Shown: positions 1-8,106 of the stretch, one piece after another
Layout: every line of letters starts with the position of its first letter
How positions within the stretch are numbered: the stretch's first letter is position 1
DNA from: an uncultured Eubacterium sp.
GTDB lineage: Bacteria > Bacillota > Clostridia > Lachnospirales > Lachnospiraceae
Assembly: GCA_910589595.1 (NCBI GenBank)
Contig: CAJUTM010000005.1
Coordinates: forward strand, 36,875-100,874
Reading direction: 5' to 3'
DNA length: 64,000 bases
Program-made: the position numbers and the translations under genes
The notes under the pieces: generated by a model
The model's database searches: none
What the model was told of the DNA's origin: nothing
Seen by the model: the letters and a program-made list of their open reading frames with translations, nothing else

Positions 1-180
1 GTTTTATACGGCGACAGCCGTGACCGAGGGCTCACAGAGCCCGAGGTTGCATGGCTTTAACACCAGAACTCCCGCCATTCGTCGAGAGTTTACTCTCGTA
101 AGAATGAGGGGGAAATTGGTGTTTTATACGGCGACAGCCGTGACCGAGGGCTCACAGAGCCCGAGGTTGCATGGCGGACG
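1..180. repeat. Direct repeat, about 55 bp, period 120 bp
   Basis: Bases 1-55 and 121-175 are identical, separated by 65 bp of unrelated sequence. The repeat unit contains a GAGGGCTCACAGAGCCC hairpin-like stretch. The array is cut by the window edge, so more copies may lie to the left. No convincing gene is seen in 1-230; open frames here are short and only restate the repeat. Confidence 0.8.
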
Positions 181-230
181 GCGTTCGCAGCAGTCCGAGC
201 CGACAGGCGAGGGCGCAAGGCGGACACTTC

Positions 231-773
231 TTATGTCGTAATCCAATATCTTTTCATCTTACACCCATCAACATCTATGCATTTCTCATAAACTCCGCCA
301 TTCGCAAGTATCGTTTTTTCACTGGCCACATTTTTAACATCACAAGTAACAAGAAGTTTATCTATTCCCATTGATTTTGCATTTTGTATATTTAAGCGAA
401 GCATTTCCTTTGCATAACCTTTGCCGCGCTCCGAAGGACGCACCGAATACCCGCAATGGCCTCCCCACGTTCCAAGAACAGGATGATTTATATGATGACG
501 CAAATCTATCACACCTACAACCTTGTCGTCTCTCCTGCGTACCGCTAAATACATATGTGAAGGCACCGTTGTTCCTACCTCGCCACATGTTTCTTCACTT
601 TTTCTAAGTTCACATATTTTTATCCACTCTTCAGCAGAATTACTGACATCAAGCGACATACAACCCGCAAATTGGTTTTCATTCTCTACATCACATTCCA
701 AAATTTCCTGACGAAATTCCCATATATCATTCACATACTTTTTTTGAGGCTCTATCAATTCAATATGCTCCAT
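231..773 (-). CDS. GNAT-family N-acetyltransferase
   Basis: This 180-residue protein has the GNAT fold pattern: a beta-strand core around residues 75-95 (YLAVRRRDDKVVGVIDLRH) and an acetyl-CoA loop of the RGKGYA type near residues 115-120, followed by a helix and the usual C-terminal half with NVASEKTILANGG near residues 147-160. The family transfers acetyl groups from acetyl-CoA to amines of small molecules or proteins; the substrate cannot be told from sequence. The gene lies alone at the left end of a run of small minus-strand accessory genes, which suggests variable cargo. Confidence 0.85.
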   Translation of the reverse strand: MEHIELIEPQKKYVNDIWEFRQEILECDVENENQFAGCMSLDVSNSAEEWIKICELRKSEETCGEVGTTVPSHMYLAVRRRDDKVVGVIDLRHHINHPVLGTWGGHCGYSVRPSERGKGYAKEMLRLNIQNAKSMGIDKLLVTCDVKNVASEKTILANGGVYEKCIDVDGCKMKRYWITT

Positions 774-831
774 TCTGACATCTCCATAAATCTATTTTTT
801 CATATGCAACTTCCCGACAATCGGAAAATAA

Positions 832-1692
832 TCATTTCCCGCACACCTCTCTTAAATTAATCCTATCAATTCCTAAGATATTGCGGGAAGAGATATACAT
901 AAAATCATCTTCTATGTGCGTGCGCCCTGACAATTTTAACGGAGTATTAATCACCTTTATCCTTTCTAATGTATCTTTATTCCAAATAGCGATTTCCGAG
1001 CAGGGACAGGAAACCGTCACCAGCATATTTTCATATATCCCCGCACACACAAACATTTTTTTATGTACATTTTTTATCGAAATCCCAACTTCAAAGTTTC
1101 TCATACTGACTTTAAAAAGTTTTCCATCGTGGCCTGCCGCATATAAAGTTTCTCCATCAATACACAAGCTGCCGATATTCTTCTTTCCTAAAAGAAGTTC
1201 TTTTTCAATAGAAAGAGTAGCTTTATCCAATAGCAGCAATTTTCCATCTACCGTTCCGCAAACTAAGTATGAGTCATATATTTTCATGCTCCACATACTA
1301 CTTTCAGAAATCATAAACTCTTTTATCTGATACGACTGTCTGTCAAGGGTAATAATCTTTCCATTGCGGATGGAGCAATAAATAATATCGCTATCAATTG
1401 CCATCCCACATATATCGGAACTCAAATCGTTGCCTAATTGCCATTTCCCAATGAGTTCATAGTTATTTTGACTCAATACATAAAGGGTACAAAAATCGTA
1501 TATAAAAATTTGCTCATCATCTGCAAATAGTTTTCTTGATAGTCCATCTTTCTCAAAAATTGTCTTCCGGTAAATCGTATCTCCGGAGAATTTGTCGATT
1601 TTAATTAAATCTTTTCCACACATACAGTCAATACACTGCTCTGTAACATTGAAACCTGTTACAACACCACCCAACTCGGTTATATGTTCCAT
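832..1692 (-). CDS. Beta-propeller (WD40/PQQ-like) protein, function unknown
   Basis: The 286-residue protein is made of repeated short beta-strand blades with patterns such as GKIITLDRQSYQIKEF, GKLLLLDKATLSIEKE and GKLFKVSMRNFEVGIS, typical of a WD40 or PQQ-type propeller with about six or seven blades. There is no signal peptide, so it should be cytoplasmic, and no catalytic domain is attached. Such folds act as binding platforms. Its start lies just before the end of the decayed methyltransferase (the two overlap by about 12 bases). I cannot assign a partner or role. Confidence 0.6.
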   Translation of the reverse strand: MEHITELGGVVTGFNVTEQCIDCMCGKDLIKIDKFSGDTIYRKTIFEKDGLSRKLFADDEQIFIYDFCTLYVLSQNNYELIGKWQLGNDLSSDICGMAIDSDIIYCSIRNGKIITLDRQSYQIKEFMISESSMWSMKIYDSYLVCGTVDGKLLLLDKATLSIEKELLLGKKNIGSLCIDGETLYAAGHDGKLFKVSMRNFEVGISIKNVHKKMFVCAGIYENMLVTVSCPCSEIAIWNKDTLERIKVINTPLKLSGRTHIEDDFMYISSRNILGIDRINLREVCGK

Positions 1693-1984
1693 ACTTTTGC
1701 CCCCTTTCTGCCAATATAACGATAAACCTTTTTCCTATATTGCAGATATTCATTTCCAAAGATATCTGACAAAAAATCCTCTTCCACACAGACAATTTGC
1801 AAGTGATACATAATGACAGGAAAAACAGTGAAAACGCACAAAATCCAGTTAAAAAACATCCGTAATATGCCAATATACAAAAGGTGAAAACAAATATTCC
1901 CTGCTTTTTCTGGCGAAGCATTTTCACAAAATAGCAACCATAGAAAGCAATTAAGACCGCTATGGAAACCAGTTTAAACTCCAT
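1680..1984 (-). pseudogene. Isoprenylcysteine-methyltransferase-like remnant (internal deletion and frame change)
   Basis: The first 30 residues from 1984 (starting MEFKLVSIAVLIAFYG) form a typical N-terminal membrane helix of small ICMT/PEMT-like methyltransferases. From about 1895 down, a different reading frame carries the family's C-terminal part, including FNWILCVFTVF, the conserved E-E-D-F stretch after LQIVCV, and the Y-L-x-Y-R-K-K-V-Y-R-Y motif. The family is usually about 180-200 residues; joined, the two parts make only about 100, so the middle, including much of the SAM-binding region, has been deleted and the frame lost. I therefore call it a pseudogene rather than two overlapping genes. 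Confidence 0.65.
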
Positions 1985-2017
1985 TACTACCTCCCGTAAA
2001 ACAATGATTTTCTATAT

Positions 2018-2047
2018 CCTGCCTGTGAGGGTGATATCACAGGCAGG
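2018..2047. repeat. Perfect hairpin, 11-bp arms
   Basis: CCTGCCTGTGA at 2018-2028 pairs with TCACAGGCAGG at 2037-2047 around an 8-base loop, between the XRE regulator and the methyltransferase remnant. It may serve as a terminator for the regulator read on the minus strand, but there is no T-run on that side. Confidence 0.5.
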
Positions 2048-2141
2048 TAGTTTCTCACTTTTTAAAATTTTTGCATAGCAGGCTCATACGGCTCAGCCCG
2101 ACAGTGACACCCGCACATTATCAGCTGCACACTCAAACGTG

Positions 2142-2810
2142 CTACTTGCAAGCAATATAAATATCCATATCATCCCCATCGGTTTCAAAGCAGGGAATAA
2201 CGTCCTTTTCCGTGTGTTCCAGACCGTTCACGCGCATATATTCCATAAGCGTTTTATAGCCGTTAGGAATAGTCACAAAAGGATTTTCAAAAGGGTTTTT
2301 AACGTGTATTGCTGCATATTTGTGAGCCGCCTGCTCGTGTACTTCATTATCAGGGGGAACAACCCCGTCAGGCAGTATCCATGCCGCTTCATAGCCGTGC
2401 ATATTGAAAACATTTATCTGCTCCTGTGATACATTTGGAAAATCCCAGCCGATGAGACGAGGATTATCCACACCGCATTGGCGAGCGATGTAACGCATTC
2501 TGTCGATAGCGTCACCCTCTGGAACACAGCTTATAACGGCATGTTTTATATAGCGGAAAGCGGAAACAGTCTCCACACGCAAATTTTCATACTCTTCGCC
2601 ACAAGTGACCATTTCATCGCGGAACAAGTTATCCAAAGAACAATTGAAAAGTTTGCAAAGCTCGATTGCCTTGTCCATTTCCGGCTGTGCTGCATCCAGC
2701 TCCCATTTTGACACAGTTTGACGGCTGATATTCATTTTTCCAGCCAAATCCTCCTGCGTCATATTTCCTCTCAAATGTCTTAAAAACTGCAAATTTTCAC
2801 CAAAACTCAT
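2142..2810 (-). CDS. XRE-family transcriptional regulator with C-terminal sensing-like domain
   Basis: The 222-residue protein starts with an XRE helix-turn-helix (residues about 5-60; core TQEDLAGKMNISRQTVSKWE), the DNA-binding fold of Cro/CI-type regulators. The rest (about 75-222) is an alpha/beta region that resembles the GyrI/AraC-type effector-binding domains, ending in a strongly acidic DGDDMDIYIACK. It should bind a small molecule or peptide and control a nearby promoter; the target is unknown. A sigma-A promoter is visible upstream at 2854-2882. Confidence 0.75.
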   Translation of the reverse strand: MSFGENLQFLRHLRGNMTQEDLAGKMNISRQTVSKWELDAAQPEMDKAIELCKLFNCSLDNLFRDEMVTCGEEYENLRVETVSAFRYIKHAVISCVPEGDAIDRMRYIARQCGVDNPRLIGWDFPNVSQEQINVFNMHGYEAAWILPDGVVPPDNEVHEQAAHKYAAIHVKNPFENPFVTIPNGYKTLMEYMRVNGLEHTEKDVIPCFETDGDDMDIYIACK

Positions 2811-2853
2811 AAAAATATTCTCCTTTCATTTTCTTGCGCCGCGCCGCATTATC

Positions 2854-2882
2854 AGTATAGTATTTTCCTCGACAAACTACAA
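2854..2882 (-). promoter_or_regulatory. Sigma-A promoter of the XRE regulator
   Basis: On the minus strand TTGTAG, a 17-base spacer and TATACT precede the gene start at 2810 by about 45 bases. Confidence 0.6.
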
Positions 2883-2957
2883 CCAATTGATATGTGCTAT
2901 TTTTCTGAAGTGCGCAACTTTAAAGTGCGGAGAATATTTTTGATAAGAATAGTTTTC

Positions 2958-3383
2958 TCACTCAAAATCAATCTCATACCGTGTTCCGTGCGAAAGCAAA
3001 ACGCCGTCCGTCAGCTTAATACACAGAATACAGGTATTTTCATCTTCAAAATTATTGTGTCCATTATCAATCCATTCTGCAAATGCTTCCCTCAGCTTTT
3101 CTGCTATCTCCGCATTTTCCTCTTTCTTAAACCACCCCAGATTAACGCCCACTCCATGCGCAGTAAACCATTCGGCAGCGACTGCCACATTGGGGTTTTC
3201 CTCTATCTGTTTCATCTTATCAGATAGCGCATAGGTAATAACGTAAAACGCTCTATCCATATAAAAACCATCTACATATCTGACACAGGGAAGCTCTCCC
3301 TCCATTGTTGCCACGGCAATAATACTATCTTTACCGTATCTCTCCATCAAAATCTTTTCCAATTCCGGACTCAGTTTCTCCAT
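2958..3383 (-). CDS. Pyridoxamine 5'-phosphate oxidase-like flavoprotein
   Basis: This 141-residue protein has the split-barrel FMN-binding layout of the PNPOx-like superfamily: an N-terminal helix (LEKILMERYG), then strands with IIAVATMEGELPCVRYVDGFYMDRAFYVITY, the K-M-K-Q-I-E-x-N-P-N-V-A-V motif near residues 85-95, and a C-terminal helix. Family members bind FMN or F420 and reduce or sense small molecules. True PdxH is longer, so a role in vitamin B6 synthesis is not implied. Confidence 0.75.
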   Translation of the reverse strand: MEKLSPELEKILMERYGKDSIIAVATMEGELPCVRYVDGFYMDRAFYVITYALSDKMKQIEENPNVAVAAEWFTAHGVGVNLGWFKKEENAEIAEKLREAFAEWIDNGHNNFEDENTCILCIKLTDGVLLSHGTRYEIDFE

Positions 3384-3400
3384 ATGTACATCCTTCCATT

Positions 3401-3667
3401 TTACATTCTCACATCAAATCCCCGTTCTCCCACGACTTCCGGCAGCTTCTTTACCTCCATATCAATAATATTCACATACCGTCCGGCCTGTATCATTTCA
3501 ACAACCCTGTCAATCTCAGCTTCCGTTCCCTGCAGCTCCATTTCTACTGAACCGTCATAATCATTCCTTACCCAGCCGGTAAGTCCGAGGCTCCTTGCCG
3601 CCTGCGATGCCCGATACCGAAATCCCACGCCTTGAACTTCACCGTAAAAACGGTAATGCTTTCTCAT
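3401..3667 (-). CDS. acyP: Acylphosphatase
   Basis: The 88-residue product beginning MRKHYRFYGEVQGVGFRYRA carries the acylphosphatase signature: the G-x-V-Q-G-V-G-F-R motif with the phosphate-binding arginine, and GWVRNDYDGSVEMELQG with the catalytic asparagine. The enzyme hydrolyses acyl-phosphates such as carbamoyl- and 1,3-bisphosphoglycerate. I use the ATG at 3667 because it gives the usual family length; a longer frame to 3766 only adds a tail that overlaps the methyltransferase. The start falls 5 bases after the upstream stop, so the two genes are probably translated together. Confidence 0.9.
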   Translation of the reverse strand: MRKHYRFYGEVQGVGFRYRASQAARSLGLTGWVRNDYDGSVEMELQGTEAEIDRVVEMIQAGRYVNIIDMEVKKLPEVVGERGFDVRM

Positions 3668-3671
3668 CGTT

Positions 3672-4559
3672 TCACTCTCCCAATCTCTGCCACCTGCCGC
3701 TTGCACCGCACGGTAACACAAGGCCTTTGCCACCACGCACCGGTAACCCGACCTCATCTGCCGCAACGATTCCTCCTAATTTACTTTGTACGGTAAGATT
3801 TAGCATATACGACAAAACTGCCGGCTGCAAACCTGTCGTATATGAGTTAATCAGGAAAAACAATGCGTCTTTTGACAATAACTTCGCGCATAGCTGCAAC
3901 AGCGGATAAACGCTCTCCTCAATTTTCCAGATTTCACCTTTAGGCCCTCTTCCATAAGACGGAGGATCCATAATAATACCGTCGTAGCGGTTGCCGCGGC
4001 GTATTTCTCTCTCCACAAACTTTACGCAGTCATCGACGAGATAACGGATTGGCGCCTCTGCCAGTCCGGAAGCCGCCGCATTCTCTTTCGCCCACGTAAC
4101 CATTCCTTTTGAAGCATCTACATGCGTCACCGACGCGCCCGCTTTTGCGCAGGCAACCGTAGCGCCTCCGGTATAGGCAAACAAATTCAAGACGCGTATC
4201 TCACGGGATGGAGACTTCTCCTTTTCCCCACGAATTATGCCGCCCGCCCAGTCCCAGTTCACTGCTTGTTCTGGAAAAAGCCCCGTGTGTTTAAAGCTAA
4301 ATGGTTTCAGACGGAAAGTTAAATCGCGATAAGAAATTTCCCACTGCTCCGGCAAGCCAAAAAATTCCCACTGTCCTCCGCCCTTACTGCTGCGGTGATA
4401 ATGTCCGTTCTTTTTCTTCCATTCCGGCGCAATATGCGGCGTATTCCAAATCACCTGTGGGTCCGGACGCACTAAAATGTACTTTCCCCAGCGCTCCAGC
4501 TTTTCGCCTTTAGAAGTGTCTAACACCTCATAATCTTTCCAACCATCCGCAATCCACAT
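3672..4559 (-). CDS. Class I SAM-dependent methyltransferase, RlmI-like
   Basis: The 295-residue protein has a SAM-binding Rossmann core: VLNLFAYTGGATVACAKAG (motif I), VDASKGMVTWAKEN (acidic motif II), and IIMDPPSYGRGPKGEIW (the D-P-P-S-Y motif IV of RNA/DNA base methyltransferases). The N-terminal part, rich in W, resembles the Methyltrans_SAM group that includes 23S rRNA cytosine-C5 methyltransferases. The rRNA target is inferred, not shown. The ATG at 4559 has a GAGGA ribosome site 5 bases upstream; the site belongs to a leader repeat shared with the gene at 51220. Confidence 0.8.
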   Translation of the reverse strand: MWIADGWKDYEVLDTSKGEKLERWGKYILVRPDPQVIWNTPHIAPEWKKKNGHYHRSSKGGGQWEFFGLPEQWEISYRDLTFRLKPFSFKHTGLFPEQAVNWDWAGGIIRGEKEKSPSREIRVLNLFAYTGGATVACAKAGASVTHVDASKGMVTWAKENAAASGLAEAPIRYLVDDCVKFVEREIRRGNRYDGIIMDPPSYGRGPKGEIWKIEESVYPLLQLCAKLLSKDALFFLINSYTTGLQPAVLSYMLNLTVQSKLGGIVAADEVGLPVRGGKGLVLPCGASGRWQRLGE

Positions 4560-4565
4560 ATCATT

Positions 4566-4600
4566 CCTCGTTTCTGAGCGATTTATCACAAGAACCGCAC
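4566..4600 (-). repeat. Leader repeat, copy A
   Basis: This roughly 35-base sequence ends in the ribosome-binding site of the methyltransferase. It recurs, with only a few changes, at 51227-51262, directly before the start of an unrelated gene. The shared core reads GTGCGGTTCTT, then GATAAATCGCTCAGAAA, then GAGG, in the sense of the gene. Confidence 0.7.
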
Positions 4601-4610
4601 CGGGTTCTTC

Positions 4611-4820
4611 TCATCTGCGTTTTTTATTATCGGAAAAGGTCTGTTTAATATTTCTCCCAACCGTTTTCATTTCCCGTCCGACTACCTCTGCCGCATGCTC
4701 TACTTTTTTATCTATCTCTTTCTCTTTCACAAATTCTCCCGTTTTATCTGCCGCATGATTCACGGCGTCAACTGCTTTTCCAACGCCATTAAGTACTTTT
4801 TCCCTATTAAGTAACGGCAT
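4611..4820 (-). CDS. Small charged helical protein, function unknown
   Basis: The 69-residue, Lys/Glu-rich product (starting MPLLNREKVLNGVGKAV) is predicted to be almost entirely helical, with no membrane segment and no cysteine. It has repeated heptad-like spacing (VGKAVDAVNHAADKTGEFV). It lies between purB and the methyltransferase with short gaps and could be part of that operon. I do not recognise a family. Confidence 0.55.
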   Translation of the reverse strand: MPLLNREKVLNGVGKAVDAVNHAADKTGEFVKEKEIDKKVEHAAEVVGREMKTVGRNIKQTFSDNKKRR

Positions 4821-4844
4821 CCCGACACCTCCTATAACACTGCA

Positions 4845-6299
4845 TTAGCAATTAATCTCTGCCTGCATTCCGAGCAAATCTTTATTTTCTTTTAGTATCG
4901 GATTGATTACCTCTTCTACAAATTCTTTCACCTGACTTGGCGCACGACCAACATACTTGGCAGGCTCCATCGTCTTTTGTAACTCCTCAAGCGTCATCGG
5001 GAATGCATCATCGGCAGCAATCAGTTCCAGTAAATTATTATCCAATCCCTTTTCTTTTACGTTCCTGCCCGCCTCCATAGAGAGTTCACGTATCTTTTCA
5101 TGCAATTCCTGTCGGTTGCCGCCAGCTTTCACGGCATCCATCATAATATTCTCGGTTGCCATAAAAGGAAGTTCCGACATAAGCCGCTTTGTAATAACTT
5201 TGTCATATACGACCAATCCATCTGCAACATTAAGAAATAAATCTAAAATACCATCCACAGCAAGAAATCCCTCTGCCACACTGAGACGCTTATTTGCCGA
5301 ATCATCTAATGTTCTTTCAAACCACTGTGTCGCAGATGTAATCGCCGGATTCAAGGCATCAATCATGACATAACGGGAAAGCGATGCAATCCGCTCACTG
5401 CGCATTGGATTTCTCTTGTACGCCATAGCGGAAGAACCAATCTGGCTCTTTTCAAACGGCTCCTCCACCTCTTTCAAATGCTGCAAAAGACGAATATCAT
5501 TAGAAAACTTGTGGGCAGTTGCGGCAATGCCGGCAAGAACATTGCACACTCTCGTATCAAGTTTTCGGGAATACGTCTGTCCAGAAACCGGAAAACAAGC
5601 CTTAAATCCCATTTTTTCCGCAATTTTTTTATCTGCTTCCTTACATTTTGATTCATCGCCGTCAAAAAGTTCCAAAAAGCTTGCCTGAGTTCCCGTCGTT
5701 CCTTTGGAGCCCAGCAATTTCATATTATCCAAAACATAATCCAAATCTTCCAAATCCATTGTAAGTTCCTGAAGCCACAACGTAGCTCTTTTACCAACCG
5801 TCGTTGGCTGGGCAGGCTGAAAATGCGTAAAAGCCAACGTAGGTAAATCTTTATAGCGGATGGCAAAATTAGAAAGTACCTGAATGATATTTACAACCTT
5901 TTTCTTCACGAGTTTTAGCGCTTCCGTCATAATAATAACGTCCGTGTTGTCTCCCACATAGCAGGATGTGGCACCCAAATGAATAATCCCTGCTGCCTTT
6001 GGACATTGCTGCCCATACGCATACACATGGCTCATAACATCATGCCGCACTTCCCGCTCCCGTGCTTTCGCCACATCATAGTTAATATCTTCCCTGTGGG
6101 ATTTCAATTCGGCAATCTGCTCGTCGGTTATGCGCGGATTTCCATCGGCATCTTTCAATCCGAGTTCCTGTTCGGTTTCTGCCAGTGCAATCCACAACTT
6201 CCTCCATGTCTGAAATTTCATATCCGGTGAAAAAATAAACTGCATCTCCTTACTGGCGTAACGCTCGGATAACGGACTTACATACTTATCTGTACTCAT
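4845..6299 (-). CDS. purB: Adenylosuccinate lyase
   Basis: This 484-residue enzyme of the fumarase/aspartase superfamily removes fumarate from adenylosuccinate and from SAICAR in purine synthesis. The family signature is present: IGSSAMAYKRNPMRSER, with the catalytic serine in the flexible loop, and HLGATSCYVGDNTD and FTHFQPAQPTTVGKRA in the N-terminal half provide the other active-site residues. Its length matches the longer PurB form of Clostridia. It is followed on the minus strand by the small helical protein and the methyltransferase. Confidence 0.95.
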   Translation of the reverse strand: MSTDKYVSPLSERYASKEMQFIFSPDMKFQTWRKLWIALAETEQELGLKDADGNPRITDEQIAELKSHREDINYDVAKAREREVRHDVMSHVYAYGQQCPKAAGIIHLGATSCYVGDNTDVIIMTEALKLVKKKVVNIIQVLSNFAIRYKDLPTLAFTHFQPAQPTTVGKRATLWLQELTMDLEDLDYVLDNMKLLGSKGTTGTQASFLELFDGDESKCKEADKKIAEKMGFKACFPVSGQTYSRKLDTRVCNVLAGIAATAHKFSNDIRLLQHLKEVEEPFEKSQIGSSAMAYKRNPMRSERIASLSRYVMIDALNPAITSATQWFERTLDDSANKRLSVAEGFLAVDGILDLFLNVADGLVVYDKVITKRLMSELPFMATENIMMDAVKAGGNRQELHEKIRELSMEAGRNVKEKGLDNNLLELIAADDAFPMTLEELQKTMEPAKYVGRAPSQVKEFVEEVINPILKENKDLLGMQAEINC

Positions 6300-6325
6300 G
6301 TTCAGTCTTCCTTTCTCTTTGCTCT

Positions 6326-7588
6326 TTATTGCTCATGGCTTTCCTGAGCAGTTCCCTCCGGCGCCAATATGCCGCGCCGGATTTTATTTTGTAAAATACG
6401 GTAGACGGAAGTGTCAATGACCCTTTCATCTATCTTTCCCTCTTTTACCGCGGAGACGAGGGCATGGTAGCACTCTTGAAATTTCTCCGGCAAAACAATC
6501 ATATCGCACCCTGCCTTTACTGCCTCCAATGTAGCAAATTCATAGGTGTAATTATTTCGTATTACATTATCATCAAAAGGCGACGTCATAATAATGCCGT
6601 CAAATTTCAACTCTTTTCGCAGTAGTTTAGTCACAATATCCTGCGACATAAAAGCGGGTATCTTCTTCACCGTAACTTCGCTGAATGAAACATTTCCGAC
6701 CATAACGCAGTCGGCCCCCGCCTGAATTCCGCTCTGATATCCTTTAAAATTATTATTGCGTAAAGACATTAAACTATCATTTTGCTCCAATATCGTCTCG
6801 GTATAATCACCCGCCACTTTCCCAATTCCCGGAAAATGTTTGAGCGTTACTGCCAGTCCTCCCTCGCGCATGCCCCGCACATATCCGTCGATGATTTGCG
6901 ATACCTGCTCCGCGTCCTGTCCGAGACATCTCTTGGCATAGTCAGGATTATTCTCACTGCCTATGTCCGCCACCGGCGCTAAATTCAGATTAATCCCAAT
7001 ATCCGTCAGTTCACTGCCTATCTTTTTTCCCGCTTCATACACTTGCTGTTCAGTCATATTATGCGCCATCTCAGCCGGCGCAATATAGCCGGTATCATTG
7101 AGTCCGGCTACTTTTGTAGAAATGGAATTGCTTCCCCCGCCGTCTTCCTCTACTGCGATGTAAAGAGAACCTCCGGTCACTGCCTCCGCCTGCAAGTCGT
7201 CAACCAACTGCCTGCACTGGTTCTTATCAGTAATATTTAATTCCGTTAAATATACGCCGCCCACATTATACTGCCGAAGCGCCTTTCTCATATCGGCCGT
7301 TATCTTACGGGCAGCTCCATCCAGCGTACGTTTCTGGTCAAGCTGATATAAGTCCACCAGAAACATCTGACCGACTTTTTGTTCTAACGTCATCCCCGCC
7401 AACATTTTCTCGGCCTGCAGATACGCTTCATCGGAAGAAATCGGCGTCGGACTGGAAGTCTCCGACACATCGGAAACGGTTGCCGTCGGCTTCGCCGTCT
7501 CCTTATTTTCCTCTTTCTGTGTATTGCCACAGGCACACACACCAAATGCAAAAAGCACCATGAACCCCATCCATAGTAACTGTTTCAT
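6326..7588 (-). CDS. GH3-family lipoprotein, NagZ-like but without the usual catalytic residues
   Basis: The 420-residue protein has a lipoprotein signal (MKQLLWMGFMVLFAFGVCAC with the lipobox cysteine at 20) followed by a Thr/Ser/Pro-rich linker and a GH3 TIM barrel from about residue 60: MTLEQKVGQMFLVDL, LNLAPVADI, and LKHFPGIGKV. In NagZ the KHFPGHG loop continues with an Asp-x-His pair and a later S-D-D contains the nucleophile; here the loop reads KHFPGIGKVAGDYTE and the later position reads IIMTSPFDDNVI. The fold is clear, but hydrolysis of N-acetylglucosamine is doubtful. It is probably membrane-anchored outside the cell. A promoter lies at 7651-7679. Confidence 0.8.
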   Translation of the reverse strand: MKQLLWMGFMVLFAFGVCACGNTQKEENKETAKPTATVSDVSETSSPTPISSDEAYLQAEKMLAGMTLEQKVGQMFLVDLYQLDQKRTLDGAARKITADMRKALRQYNVGGVYLTELNITDKNQCRQLVDDLQAEAVTGGSLYIAVEEDGGGSNSISTKVAGLNDTGYIAPAEMAHNMTEQQVYEAGKKIGSELTDIGINLNLAPVADIGSENNPDYAKRCLGQDAEQVSQIIDGYVRGMREGGLAVTLKHFPGIGKVAGDYTETILEQNDSLMSLRNNNFKGYQSGIQAGADCVMVGNVSFSEVTVKKIPAFMSQDIVTKLLRKELKFDGIIMTSPFDDNVIRNNYTYEFATLEAVKAGCDMIVLPEKFQECYHALVSAVKEGKIDERVIDTSVYRILQNKIRRGILAPEGTAQESHEQ

Positions 7589-7650
7589 CCTTGTATATAC
7601 CTCATTAACTGTTTTTCCCTATTTTACATATTTTGCTCAAAATCATTCTA

Positions 7651-7679
7651 ATTATAGTATATTCTTCTTCCATATGCAA
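7651..7679 (-). promoter_or_regulatory. Sigma-A promoter of the GH3 lipoprotein gene
   Basis: TTGCAT, a 17-base spacer and TATAAT lie about 65 bases upstream of the start on the minus strand. Confidence 0.6.
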
Positions 7680-7726
7680 ATAAAATATTTCTTTTGAAAG
7701 TTATTCTTTTTTGTAAACTGCCCAAG

Positions 7727-7753
7727 CTGCCCCGCATAGGATAACAGTGTAAA
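7727..7753 (+). promoter_or_regulatory. Candidate sigma-K promoter
   Basis: An AC dinucleotide at 7727 is followed, after exactly 16 bases, by CATAGGATA, matching the AC-N16-CATANNNTA pattern of mother-cell sigma-K promoters in Bacillus. The short consensus means chance occurrence is possible, but it sits 20-odd bases upstream of a start in front of a spore-coat-like Cys/Gly-rich gene. Confidence 0.45.
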
Positions 7754-7774
7754 TGATATTTAGGAGGCAAACCT

Positions 7775-8005
7775 ATGAGTGATTTGTCAGCAACAAACTG
7801 TAATGGAGGATGCTCCTGCAACGAAGGCGGTTCTTCCTGCTGCTGGATTATAATCCTGCTTTTGCTCTGCGGCGGATGCGGCGGCAATGGGTTCGGCGGC
7901 GGTATGGGCGGCGATTGCAGTTGTATCATCTGGATACTGTTGCTCCTTTGCTGCTGTGGCGGCAACGGGTTCAGCGGCGGATTCGGATGTGGCTGTGGCT
8001 GCTAA
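7775..8005 (+). CDS. Cys/Gly-rich small protein, chorion-like
   Basis: The 76-residue protein has about 17 cysteines and 22 glycines in two tandem units of the same design: Cys-rich lead (GGCSCNEGGSSCCW or DCSC), a short hydrophobic IIILLLL segment, then a Gly/Asn-rich stretch (GGNGFGGG / GGNGFSGG). Similar proteins of Clostridia have been annotated as chorion-class high-cysteine proteins. A structural role in a cross-linked coat is plausible. The start at 7775 follows an AGGAGG ribosome site. It is monocistronic, with a terminator after it. Confidence 0.75.
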   Translation: MSDLSATNCNGGCSCNEGGSSCCWIIILLLLCGGCGGNGFGGGMGGDCSCIIWILLLLCCCGGNGFSGGFGCGCGC

Positions 8006-8027
8006 GATAGCAACTTCATACGAGTCG

Positions 8028-8057
8028 AAAGGGAGCTGTCAGCAGGCAGCTCCTTTT
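8028..8057 (+). terminator. Rho-independent terminator after the Cys/Gly-rich gene
   Basis: GGAGCTG at 8032-8038 pairs with CAGCTCC at 8047-8053, followed by TTTT. Confidence 0.75.
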
Positions 8058-8073
8058 CTGTTCGGCGAAACCA

Positions 8074-8106
8074 TTCAAAGGGCTGCCATTCAGTCAGCCC
8101 TTTGAA
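8074..8106. repeat. Hairpin over the stop codon of the 51-residue gene
   Basis: TTCAAAGGGCTG and CAGCCCTTTGAA form a perfect 12-bp stem with a 9-base loop. The loop region contains the stop codon of the minus-strand gene at 8090-8245. It could end transcription or protect the 3' end, although no T-run follows. Confidence 0.65.

Noticed and set aside
7648..7965. 105-residue Pro/Gln-rich frame on the minus strand
   Set aside because: It is the antisense reading of the Gly/Cys-rich gene, whose GGN codons read as Pro and Gln codons on the other strand.
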